DNA from: Ohtaekwangia koreensis
Lineage (GTDB): Bacteria; Bacteroidota; Bacteroidia; Cytophagales; Cyclobacteriaceae
Assembly (NCBI RefSeq): GCF_900167975.1
Contig: NZ_FUZU01000001.1
Coordinates: forward strand, 3,061,331-3,125,330
Reading direction: 5' to 3'
DNA length: 64,000 nt
Shown: positions 51,052-58,765 of the stretch, piece by piece
Position numbering within the stretch: position 1 is the stretch's first letter
How the letters are laid out: each line of letters begins with the position of its first letter
Notes under the pieces: generated by a model
What the model was told of the DNA's origin: nothing
Seen by the model: only the letters and a program-made list of their open reading frames with translations
The model's database searches: none
Translations under genes and position numbers: made by a program

Positions 51052-52308
51052 TTATTGCTCGCGAACGTGCTTCATGTGATTGTATAGTACAATCAATTTA
51101 TCAAACTCCTGTTCGATCGTCTGCACGATCGCATCATTGCTAACGGCAGCTTCTCCAGGCTGAAAGTTTCGTCCAATGATAAAACGGTAATACATCCAGT
51201 CATCCGCTTTGGTATACTCCCATAAAACTTCATCCTGTGAAAATGATTCTACGACTTTCTGTTCCCCTGCAACTTCAATCCAGTAACCCGCACCCAGGCC
51301 CACCAGTGAACTAAAAAAAGTCTTCCGGTAATTTTCATCGTGCATTTTTAATCGAAAGTATTCGCGGTCTTGCTTGCCTGTACGAGGCTTCCCGACCGTA
51401 AGCCAAACCCCTATATCTTTTTGCTGAATGACCACTTGCATCGTCATGAAATCATCTGACGTAGCAGTATCAGCATACTTTTTCAAATCCGCTTCACTCC
51501 TGCCATACGACAAAGCCATCGAATCAAGTTTATGATCCTGCCGGTTGCCTATATCTATACTGCTCACAACGGTGTTGCCGTCCGCCCGCAGTTTTAATCG
51601 GGTAACATGCTTTTGAACAGACTCGTGTAACTGGAGAAGTTTAGTTTGAACAGCAGCACGTTCTGCCTGTATAGCTTCGTTGTTCAATGTATTCTTTGCA
51701 TTACCGAAGACCAGGTAATCTTCCTTCTTGAAATATTGATTTTTGAATTTGATACCATCCCACTGGAAGCCACGCGTAGTCAACGCTACAAATTGTTTTT
51801 TCTCCTCGCGGGATATAATCTCACGCTGCTTCATATAGGGATAGATCAACTCATATTCTGCGATCATCTCCTCGGTAAGCGGCTCGGCAAACTCATAGTA
51901 ACTGGTATACCACGATAGCAAGGCTTCTACCTCTTTTATATCCGTTACCTTGTTGAAGATCTCTTCGTGATCTTTCAGTCCTTCGAGTGTGAGTGCACCG
52001 GAACCGGTAAAACCAACGGACTTCCTGTAGGGCAATTCGAAGATATATACATTCGCATGAAAAATGTTCCGGGTATAGATTCGCAATGTAAACCGATCCT
52101 GGTAATGTCGCCAGATCCGTTTGAGGACTCCCGGTGAAGTCAACCCATCTAGTCCGGTAACAATATCCAGTTTCGTTTTACCAGGCAGTCGGCTGCGGAT
52201 AAAGTCAAAACCGGCATCGGTGATGGCGGCTGTAGCAATGTAGCCATGCTCGGCCTGTTGCAAAATTTTATCGTTGATAAGCGGAACCGCCAGTTTCTTT
52301 ATGATCAT
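51052..52308 (-). CDS. Unknown protein with degenerate phospholipase D-like N-terminus
   Basis: 418 residues. The N-terminal ~150 residues resemble a PLD-superfamily nuclease core: an HAN-VYIF segment (about residues 84-90) where HxK would be expected, followed by GFTGSGALTLEGL-x-x-HEE, the usual GSxNxT..E pattern. The Lys is replaced by Asn, so catalysis by the normal mechanism is doubtful. The middle is helical and charged (LTEEMIAEYELIYPYMKQRE). The C-terminal ~150 residues contain DIGVWLTVGKPRTGKQDREY and YWIEVAGEQKVV, beta-rich. Such PLD-like domains occur in restriction or DNA-damage proteins, but a role is only guessed. Convergent with the ABC-F gene. Confidence 0.55.
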   Translation of the reverse strand: MIIKKLAVPLINDKILQQAEHGYIATAAITDAGFDFIRSRLPGKTKLDIVTGLDGLTSPGVLKRIWRHYQDRFTLRIYTRNIFHANVYIFELPYRKSVGFTGSGALTLEGLKDHEEIFNKVTDIKEVEALLSWYTSYYEFAEPLTEEMIAEYELIYPYMKQREIISREEKKQFVALTTRGFQWDGIKFKNQYFKKEDYLVFGNAKNTLNNEAIQAERAAVQTKLLQLHESVQKHVTRLKLRADGNTVVSSIDIGNRQDHKLDSMALSYGRSEADLKKYADTATSDDFMTMQVVIQQKDIGVWLTVGKPRTGKQDREYFRLKMHDENYRKTFFSSLVGLGAGYWIEVAGEQKVVESFSQDEVLWEYTKADDWMYYRFIIGRNFQPGEAAVSNDAIVQTIEQEFDKLIVLYNHMKHVREQ

Positions 52309-52645
52309 GTAAATGTTAGCTGTATGAAATTCGAGGGGGCAAATATAATGTGATGCACGATGTGGCTATGCGTCACCGCTAAATACGAGGAAAATTTTCA
52401 GTGTAAAAAACTTCGTAATAGGCAGCCTGATGCACTGTAAACGGTTATTTCCCAAGTTTTTAGCATTTGCAGCCAAGTCACCTGACCAGCCATCCCACAC
52501 GGTTGCCGACACATAGTGAACCTATACCTATTATGTATTGTATTGTTGGAAACGTAGCAATTAAAAAACTACTTTTGTGATATGACAGCCGCAGTTGTGG
52601 CGGTTTGCCGATTTCGGGTTAAAGCATTTAAACATTAAAAATCGT
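52309..52645. other. Intergenic region with tatA promoter
   Basis: Divergent upstream region for the PLD-like gene (minus) and tatA (plus). TACTTTTG at 52570-52577 fits the -7 consensus TAnnTTTG, with a TTG about 21 bases before it as a possible -33 element. Between 52309 and 52540 no gene or repeat was recognised. Confidence 0.5.
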
Positions 52646-52858
52646 ATGAACACAGTTCTTTTGTTTTTAGGGGGAGTTGGTTTCCAGGAAATCTTATTGA
52701 TCGGACTTTTTGTGCTTGTATTCTTTGGAGCAAAGAAAATCCCTGAGTTCATGAAAGGCCTTGGTAAAGGTGTGAAAGAATTCAAGGGTGCTATGGAAGA
52801 TGTGAAAAAAGAAGTGGGTGACGTTAAAAGCGATGTTACCAAAGATCTGAACATGTAA
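52646..52858 (+). CDS. tatA: Twin-arginine translocase subunit TatA/TatE
   Basis: 70 residues from the ATG at 52646; an upstream in-frame start would add 17 residues not seen in TatA. It has a short periplasmic N-terminus, one membrane helix (EILLIGLFVLVFFGAKKIPE), the FGxKKIPE hinge and the amphipathic helix MKGLGKGVKEFKGAMEDVKK. It is the pore-forming Tat subunit. Two probable Tat clients are in this window: the oxidoreductase at 23468 with SRRDFLQ and perhaps the protein at 53403 with ERKQFLK, 544 bases downstream. No tatC is nearby. Confidence 0.92.
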   Translation: MNTVLLFLGGVGFQEILLIGLFVLVFFGAKKIPEFMKGLGKGVKEFKGAMEDVKKEVGDVKSDVTKDLNM

Positions 52859-52876
52859 TCTCTTAAAAGAATTTAC

Positions 52877-52925
52877 CTTCGGGCTATGCATAAGGTTGCA
52901 ACTATACCTTGTGCATAGCCCGAAG
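52877..52925. terminator. Long hairpin after tatA
   Basis: A 20-base arm (52877-52896) pairs with 52906-52925 with one G-T type mismatch (CTTCGGGCTATGCA... / ...TGCATAGCCCGAAG). It follows tatA by 18 bases. No T-run, so it may be a transcript-stabilising hairpin or a terminator. Confidence 0.7.
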
Positions 52926-53402
52926 TCATTTCTGGCGACATCTCAGTTCTCTCCCATCCGGATATGGATAATGTACATCGCGTTGTTCCTTCGCGTTTCC
53001 CACAACAAGCCAGCACATAAACTTCAAGTTCATATTCAGTATACTTTACTTGCCGCGTTTCTTATGTCCATGAACATCTTTCTTTGTTCATCTACGAACA
53101 ACGGTAAATATATACTCAGTCTATACTCAACCTATACTTACTTCATCTATACCTTCTACGTTCGTAAATCTTATTATAGGTGAATACCTGAAAATGATTT
53201 ATCACTGTAAAGGCGGTATCTACAATTTTTGATTCTCTTATGATCAGATTACTAGCATCCTTGATGAACGTGCGTAAGGTGAAGATAAATTCAGTGTACA
53301 CCTTGATAATCCACACGTTCACCTCAAATGTATTAACGGCCCTCGGTAGCACCGATTACCTTCTTCATTTTTGTCGTTATTCAGTATATAAATGATATAC
53401 CC
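52926..53402. other. Long intergenic region before the TIG-dioxygenase gene
   Basis: About 480 bases with no recognised gene. Around 53110-53155 the motif CTATACT recurs (AGTCTATACTCAACCTATACTTACTTC), a short direct repeat. A 95-codon frame at 52896-53183 is Tyr/Ser-rich with no family features and starts inside the hairpin, so it was not called. The TTCATTTTTG string near 53370 may be part of the promoter. Confidence 0.4.
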
Positions 53403-54611
53403 ATGGAGAGAAAACAATTTTTGAAGAGTTTAGGAATGAGCAGCTTGATTGCACCGCTAATCGTGGCGTGTAGTAAAGATGACGATGCAACTCCCGTACC
53501 TTCCATTACCAGCTTTACTGCTACAAGTGGTGCGGTTGGCGACACTGTAATTATCAGTGGTGCTAATTTTAGTGCAACTACTACAAACAACACCGTAACG
53601 TTTAATGGAACAACGGCTACCGTTACAGCAGCCACTACAACACAGCTTACCGTCACTGTGCCGTCGGGTGCGAGTACAGGTAAAATCGCTGTCACTGTGA
53701 ACGGGCAAACCGGAACATCATCGGGTGACTTTACAGTAACAACAAGTTCAAGCACAGCAGACCTTGCTATTACCAGCTTTACAAGCAGTGGCTCTGCAGG
53801 ATCATCCATTGTTATTACCGGTACAGGCTTTAGCACAACACCAGCATCCAATACCGTAACGATCAACGGAGTGGTTGCTACGGTTGTATCCGCTACGGCT
53901 ACGCAACTTGTCGTGACCGTGCCAAGCGGTGCTACATCGGGTGTGGTTGCCGTGACTGTAAATGGCGTTACGGTTACTTCAGCCACCAGCTTTACCGTGA
54001 CAACGGCTTCCGGTTCGTGCTCAACAACGGATGCTGAAACAGAAGGACCTTTCCCAACCAAAAGTCCATCGACACTTGTAAAGACTGATATACGTTCCGA
54101 TAGAACCGGTGTAGCCTTTACAATAACGATCACTATACAAAACAAGAATAACAGCTGTGCTGCACTTGAAGGCGCATACGTTGATATCTGGCATTGTGAT
54201 AAAGATGGTTACTACTCGGAGTATGGAGGAACATCGATGCAGACCGTTGACTATACGGCGGTGCATTTCTTAAGAGGCCGACAAGTCACCAACAGCGATG
54301 GACAGGTATCATTCGTTTCGATTTTTCCAGGCTGGTATCAGAGTCGTGCTACGCACATTCACGTACATATATATAATGCTTCCGGTTCATCTTTACTGGT
54401 AACACAAATCGGATTTCCGGAAAGCTCCAACAGTGCTGTGGTATTGGTAAATGCTTCAACGGCCAATGGCTATACCAAAGGCATGAGCGGCTACACTTAC
54501 AATGCAAGTGATAGCGTCTTTACAGATTCTATTGACAATGAAATAGCCACTGTAACCGGAACCGTTGCTGACGGCTACGCACTCACCCATACGATCGTAG
54601 TAAGTGCGTAA
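53403..54611 (+). CDS. Exported TIG/IPT-domain protein with intradiol dioxygenase-like C-terminus
   Basis: 402 residues. The N-terminus MERKQFLKSLGMSSLIAPLIVAC combines an RK variant of a Tat motif with a lipobox ending at Cys, then SKDDDATP. Two IPT/TIG beta domains follow (ITSFTATSGAVGDTVIISGA; ITSFTSSGSAGSSIVITGTG, each ~80 residues, Thr-rich). From about residue 205 the intradiol ring-cleavage dioxygenase pattern is seen: ETEGPFP, VDIWHCDKDGYYSEY, FLRGRQVTNSDGQVSFVSIF and PGWYQSRATHIHVHI. The Tyr and the two His residues that bind Fe(III) are all present. Acting on a catechol or a similar surface substrate is the expectation; TIG domains suggest cell-surface anchorage. Confidence 0.85.
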   Translation: MERKQFLKSLGMSSLIAPLIVACSKDDDATPVPSITSFTATSGAVGDTVIISGANFSATTTNNTVTFNGTTATVTAATTTQLTVTVPSGASTGKIAVTVNGQTGTSSGDFTVTTSSSTADLAITSFTSSGSAGSSIVITGTGFSTTPASNTVTINGVVATVVSATATQLVVTVPSGATSGVVAVTVNGVTVTSATSFTVTTASGSCSTTDAETEGPFPTKSPSTLVKTDIRSDRTGVAFTITITIQNKNNSCAALEGAYVDIWHCDKDGYYSEYGGTSMQTVDYTAVHFLRGRQVTNSDGQVSFVSIFPGWYQSRATHIHVHIYNASGSSLLVTQIGFPESSNSAVVLVNASTANGYTKGMSGYTYNASDSVFTDSIDNEIATVTGTVADGYALTHTIVVSA

Positions 54612-54690
54612 AGTATATATTTTCTAATACCAGGTATGCAAGCAAAGCCGATACAGAAAGCTTAAACATACGGACAACTGAAGTCAGCCG

Positions 54691-54870
54691 TTACTTTGCT
54701 TTCTTCGAGCCGAATTTTTTAGCAGCCGTTTTACGCTTGCTTGCATACTTTACTTCAAATTCCTGTGATTGATTCACATAACTTCTGTCTTTCGGACCGC
54801 GCTTTTTTGCAGTTTTCTTGCCGGCTTTCTTAGCCGATTTTTTTGAGGTTTTCTTCGCTGTCTTTGCCAT
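54691..54870 (-). CDS. Small Lys-rich protein with DUF3606-like segment
   Basis: 59 residues, too short for standard gene tracks. The first 25 residues are almost only Lys, Ala, Ser, Thr and Gly (MAKTAKKTSKKSAKKAGKK), like histone H1-type tails. Then comes RGPKDRSYVNQSQEFEVKYA, which resembles the N-terminal half of DUF3606 (GPxDRxxVNxxxxxEVxYW), followed by another Lys/Ala tail ending KKFGSKKAK. It is very basic and probably binds DNA or RNA. It is convergent with the dioxygenase gene and separated by about 80 bases. Confidence 0.75.
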   Translation of the reverse strand: MAKTAKKTSKKSAKKAGKKTAKKRGPKDRSYVNQSQEFEVKYASKRKTAAKKFGSKKAK

Positions 54871-55046
54871 AGCTTTGATTGTTTACCGATTAAGCTAAAT
54901 TTCTATACCAACCTTTATCTATTCACTGTTAATACAAACTCATATCATACAGGATCACGGGTATTACAGCCGGTACGAATAAAAGTTACAGCCCTTTGAA
55001 ACGACTGATTTTTTTCGAAATATTGACCCTTGAATTTATCAACGCT

Positions 55047-55334
55047 ATGGCCAACATCGAAGATCTTCGGAATGCTGAATTTGAAAAGCAAGGCAACACT
55101 CCCAAACCGGATGTGTTGCAGTTATATTTACTGAAACATGCTATTCAGAATACAGTATATTTACAATCTATTCTAAAGAAGCAATTCGAATTGCAACACC
55201 TGATTCAGCATGGTAAAATCGACAAAGAAACTATACATGAAGACCTCGCTGAAAAACTTGGTCAACTGGATGCAATCATTCAAAAAGAGATGATTCAGGC
55301 ACTGGCTGATATTTCTCCCAGGGCTGATCGATAA
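55047..55334 (+). CDS. Small helical protein of unknown function upstream of xseA
   Basis: 95 residues from ATG 55047 (MANIEDLRNAEFEKQG); the frame starts 17 codons earlier, but those are AT-rich and not typical. Helical, charged: LQLYLLKHAIQNTVYLQSIL, LIQHGKIDKETIHEDLAEKL. It ends 65 bases before the exonuclease VII large-subunit gene on the same strand, so they may be co-transcribed. No motif known to me. Confidence 0.65.
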   Translation: MANIEDLRNAEFEKQGNTPKPDVLQLYLLKHAIQNTVYLQSILKKQFELQHLIQHGKIDKETIHEDLAEKLGQLDAIIQKEMIQALADISPRADR

Positions 55335-55399
55335 ATTACCTGGAAATATAGTTTCGAAGTGTAGTATATATAGACATCATACAGAAAGATATATAGCCA

Positions 55400-56770
55400 A
55401 TGGCTCCGGCACAATTAAGACTCTCCGAGCTCTCCGTGATTATAAACAACGTACTGAAAGATGCCTTTCGGTCTACGAGCTTTTGGGTAATCGCCGATGT
55501 TACAAATCATACGTTCAAGGCTGCCTCCAATTATCACTACTTCGAACTGGTTGAGAAAGACTCCACCACAAACAATATTCTTGCTAAATTCTCAGCGAAA
55601 GCCTGGGGCGTTGGCGCCAGGCAAATTGAAAATTTCGAGCGTATCACGGAACGGAAATTTACCAATGACATACAGGTACTGGTAAATGTAACGGTAGACT
55701 ACCACCCTACCTTTGGTTTGCAGCTCCAGGTCAACAGTATAGATCTGGCCTTCACACTCGGTGCCATTGAACGGCATCGACTTGCCACGCTGGAGAAACT
55801 GGTAGCAGAAAATCCCGCGCACATTCAAAAGGTAAACGAAGAGTATAGCACGAGAAATAAGAAACTCCCTTTGAATCATGTGCTCCAGAATATTGCTGTT
55901 ATATCTTCCAGGGCTTCTGCTGGACTACAGGATTTCAAACATACTTTACTGGCAAACCCCTTCCGGTATACTTTTACGGTTGATGAGTATTTCACCGAAG
56001 TACAGGGTGAACTCAATGCAGGCGCTTTACGCGATACATTGATCGAAGTATATAATACAGGTATAGCCTATGATGCAGTCGTGATCACGCGAGGCGGAGG
56101 TGCGCAAACCGATTTCCTCATCTTCGATAATTACCTTGTAGGCCAGGCTATAGCACGCTTCCCTATACCGATTATTACCGGAATAGGACACCAGAAGAAT
56201 ACAACAATCGCAGACCTGATGGCGCATACAGCAACCAAGACGCCAACCAAAGCAGCAGAGTTTATTGTAGCCCACAACCGCGCATTTGAACAGGCTCTGC
56301 TAATCATGCAGAAGTCGATTTTACTCAAAGCACAGCAAGCATTCTCGATAAGCTATCAACAGTTGGCGGTCCTGAAGGCAAACCTCATCCATACTACAAG
56401 AAATATACTCGATGTTAATAAGAGCGCTGTTGCAAACCTCTCAGCCAAGTTGTTATCTGGGCCATTGATTACAATTTCAAACAAACGGAATGACCTGCAA
56501 AACCTGGCAGGAAATCTAAAGACTTTCAATATACTATATCTCAAAAACCAGCAAAGTAACCTCGATCATTATACATCGCTGGTAAAATTAGTTTCTCCTA
56601 TAAATACACTTAAACGGGGATTTGCCATTGTAAAACACAACGATAAAATTATAAACAACGCCAGCACGATAGCAGCCGGTGATAATATTTCAATCATCTT
56701 AGCCGACAAAGAAATTGATGCCACCGTCACCCTCAAAAAAGATTACCATGGAAATGAATATAACCTATGA
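55400..56770 (+). CDS. xseA: Exodeoxyribonuclease VII large subunit
   Basis: 456 residues. The N-terminal ~100 residues are the OB-fold domain (LSELSVIINNVLKDAFRSTS, FWVIADVTNHTF, YHYFELVEK). The catalytic domain contains IAVISSRASAGLQDFKHTLL (about residues 165-184), VVITRGGGAQTDFLIFDNY and PIITGIGHQKNTTIADLMAH with the family's conserved GIGH and Asp. The last ~60 residues (KLVSPINTLKRGFAIVKHN) form the C-terminal segment that binds XseB. With XseB it degrades single-stranded DNA in both directions. The stop codon overlaps the xseB start region by ~20 bases. Confidence 0.93.
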   Translation: MAPAQLRLSELSVIINNVLKDAFRSTSFWVIADVTNHTFKAASNYHYFELVEKDSTTNNILAKFSAKAWGVGARQIENFERITERKFTNDIQVLVNVTVDYHPTFGLQLQVNSIDLAFTLGAIERHRLATLEKLVAENPAHIQKVNEEYSTRNKKLPLNHVLQNIAVISSRASAGLQDFKHTLLANPFRYTFTVDEYFTEVQGELNAGALRDTLIEVYNTGIAYDAVVITRGGGAQTDFLIFDNYLVGQAIARFPIPIITGIGHQKNTTIADLMAHTATKTPTKAAEFIVAHNRAFEQALLIMQKSILLKAQQAFSISYQQLAVLKANLIHTTRNILDVNKSAVANLSAKLLSGPLITISNKRNDLQNLAGNLKTFNILYLKNQQSNLDHYTSLVKLVSPINTLKRGFAIVKHNDKIINNASTIAAGDNISIILADKEIDATVTLKKDYHGNEYNL

Positions 56771-56966
56771 GCAAGCCTACGATGAGCTTGTACAGATTGC
56801 ACACGAAATAGAAAATGAATCCGTCTCTGTCGATCAATTGGCTGATAAGGTCAAGCGCGCTTCTGAGTTGATTGCGCTTTGCCAGGCAAAATTAAAGTCC
56901 ACGGAGAATGAAGTTAACAAGATCATTACCGGTATGGAGAAGAGTGTGAGCAAGAGCAAAGAGTGA
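56748..56966 (+). CDS. xseB: Exodeoxyribonuclease VII small subunit
   Basis: 72 residues from ATG 56748 (MEMNITYEQAYDELVQIAHEI); the ATG two codons later is the alternative. XseB pattern: helical, ELVQIAHEIENESVSVDQLA then KVKRASELIALCQAKLKS. The region before 56748 in the same frame (MMPPSPSKK) is out of family and lies inside xseA. Overlaps the end of xseA by 23 bases, the usual translational coupling for this heteromer. Confidence 0.9.
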   Translation: MEMNITYEQAYDELVQIAHEIENESVSVDQLADKVKRASELIALCQAKLKSTENEVNKIITGMEKSVSKSKE

Positions 56967-57111
56967 TACGCGCTTTTCGTAACGTTTTTTTCGCTATAGG
57001 AAGTTGTCGCAAATCCACCTCTAAATAGTCGGATTTACACACGCTCGCTATCGATTTTGCACAGTAGTTTTGTATCAACAACGATCATCAACAACTCAAA
57101 ATAAAACTACT

Positions 57112-57501
57112 ATGAAAAAGCACAAAATCACTTTCTGGATTACAACCATTATCATTTTTTTGTTTGAAGGCGTTATGCCAGCACTCACATCGCACACCGA
57201 AATGGCACGCGAAGGAATCAGTCACCTCGGCTATCCGGCATACTTCGGTCCGATGCTGATGATATTCAAAGTCTCAGGATCCATTGCGTTGATCATCCCT
57301 GCTATACCGCGCAGAGTTAAAGAATGGGCGTATGCAGGTTTTGCTTTCGATTTTATAGCAGCCTCCGTCAGCAACGGTGTAGTCGATGGCTTCGGATTCA
57401 ACGCATTCTTCCCGTTAATCTTCCTGGGTATATTAATACTCTCCTATATATCACTGGAGAAGATCAGCAGATACTCTTCATCTTTGCAAACAACAGTGTA
57501 G
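57112..57501 (+). CDS. DoxX-like family membrane protein
   Basis: 129 residues from ATG 57112. Four membrane segments: ITFWITTIIIFLFEGVMPAL, YFGPMLMIFKVSGSIALIIP, GFAFDFIAASVSNGV and LIFLGILILSYI. The HLGYPAYF and GFAFDFIAAS motifs match DoxX-like (DUF4188-type) proteins. A promoter-like TAGTTTTG is at 57065. Function of this subfamily unknown. Confidence 0.82.
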   Translation: MKKHKITFWITTIIIFLFEGVMPALTSHTEMAREGISHLGYPAYFGPMLMIFKVSGSIALIIPAIPRRVKEWAYAGFAFDFIAASVSNGVVDGFGFNAFFPLIFLGILILSYISLEKISRYSSSLQTTV

Positions 57502-57532
57502 TCAAAGATTAACTCTATAGAACACTCCAAAC

Positions 57533-57698
57533 AAAGAGGCTGTCTCAAAAAGTCTTTTTTGTTCCTGATGAGTCATATACTATGTCGTTAATATATCTGT
57601 ATACCAAATAAAGAATTTAATCACTTAGTAAAATGCCCCATAAACAAAATTGTATATGGGGCATTTTTTCAAGAGGAGACTTTTGAGACAGCCTCTTT
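57533..57698. mobile_element. MITE-like element with 21-22-bp terminal inverted repeats
   Basis: The ends AAAGAGGCTGTCTCAAAAAGTC (57533-57554) and the complementary 57678-57698 match except for one extra A. No transposase is inside. An internal perfect 13-bp hairpin (57630-57642 and 57655-57667, AAAATGCCCC.../...GGGGCATTTT) lies near the right end. The terminal sequence resembles IS ends common in Bacteroidota (IS1182-like is my guess). A target duplication was not evident. Confidence 0.75.
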
Positions 57699-57745
57699 AG
57701 GGTGAGGCCACACAATCTATTCACGACACAATGGGAGCTTAAAAG

Positions 57746-57765
57746 TCCCTCTCCCCCTAGAGGGA
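57746..57765. repeat. Short palindromic intergenic repeat
   Basis: TCCCTCT (57746-57752) pairs with AGAGGGA (57759-57765); it is followed by TTTAGGATGAGGCC (57766-57779). A near copy TTAGGGTGAGGCC occurs 69 bases upstream at 57697, immediately after the MITE end. This looks like a Bacteroidota extragenic palindromic repeat that the MITE has inserted into or next to. The rest of the gap 57502-58023 shows no gene. Confidence 0.5.
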
Positions 57766-58023
57766 TTTAGGATGAGGCCCAAATAAAAAATGCTATTTTA
57801 TAACCGTTGTCTTTATTCTCGCTATATCTATCCTTGTTGTATACTCTTCGCAAGTTCAAACAATCATTCGCAATGATTGTGAATGTAGATGTATATAAGT
57901 CGTAACAGTGATATTTTTTCCGGGATCGCCAGACTTTTCGTAGGTATATCACGCTTGCGTTTTTAAATTTAGTGACGCACTTCTTTTAACGTTACTCATT
58001 AGTTACCCATTAAAAACTACACC

Positions 58024-58761
58024 ATGAAAAAATTCTATTTCATTATCGTGCTGGTAATGCTCGTTGATCTTACCAGTGGATTTGCACAGAAAGCAAATGA
58101 TGCTTATGACTTCCCTGTAAAGCGGGGAACAGAACAATGGAACGCCTTGAAAAGTTACCAGGATAAGCGTGATGCATGCAGCCTACCCGAGTCGTTGCTT
58201 TCAACTATATCAACGAAAGGCCTGATTGAAACATACCTCAATTACCCGCTGCTCGGAGACCTTATGGTTTTCAGTACGCCACAGGAAGGTATACGAAAGC
58301 TGCAGGAGAATTTTAACGGAGCCCATGAATTGTTAAAGCGAAAGGATGTTGCAACGTTACTACTGGAGAAATATACTTCCATGAATCCGGCAGCCGCAGC
58401 AAGGCAATTGTCATTGGAGAAAAAAGGAGAATACTCCTTCCAGATCATGGCTATCGAAATTTTACTGGCACAGGAAAGCGTGCTCTCCTCACTCGACACC
58501 AGGAACAGGAAAGCGTTGCTGAGCCTAGCCAAAGAAAAACTCGATGCAAAAAAGAATGACCAGGAAGTATACGGTTCGCTATCATATAGCACTACTGGCT
58601 GGGTCATGGCGCGCATACTAAAGCAATCAAACTATACCCCCGCACTGAATTCACTTCGGGACGAAAAATATAAATACTTTACAGATCAAGGTGTAGTGGC
58701 AGACTATGCCGTGCTGGATAATGTTGTCAGTCAAACAAAACTATACCTCTCAAAAAATTAA
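58024..58761 (+). CDS. Secreted protein of unknown function, pair with 58766
   Basis: 245 residues with signal peptide MKKFYFIIVLVMLVDLTSGFAQ. The mature part is helical: SLPESLLSTISTKGLIETYL, EGIRKLQENFNGAHELLKRK and AAAARQLSLEKKGEYSFQIM. No recognised domain. It is followed only four bases later by the T9SS protein at 58766, so the two are co-translated and likely act together. A pairing with a Cys/His-type secreted protein would fit an inhibitor or chaperone role, but that is speculation. Confidence 0.65.
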   Translation: MKKFYFIIVLVMLVDLTSGFAQKANDAYDFPVKRGTEQWNALKSYQDKRDACSLPESLLSTISTKGLIETYLNYPLLGDLMVFSTPQEGIRKLQENFNGAHELLKRKDVATLLLEKYTSMNPAAAARQLSLEKKGEYSFQIMAIEILLAQESVLSSLDTRNRKALLSLAKEKLDAKKNDQEVYGSLSYSTTGWVMARILKQSNYTPALNSLRDEKYKYFTDQGVVADYAVLDNVVSQTKLYLSKN

Positions 58762-58765
58762 GACT

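Noticed and set aside
52896-53183. 95-codon frame after tatA
   Set aside because: It starts inside the hairpin, is Tyr/Ser-rich with no family features, and has no promoter-like element close by.
53381-54145. Long antisense frame (254 codons) in the TIG-dioxygenase gene
   Set aside because: It is Val/Thr/Ala-rich and is the shadow of the low-complexity Thr-rich TIG domains; the plus strand has clear domains and a signal.
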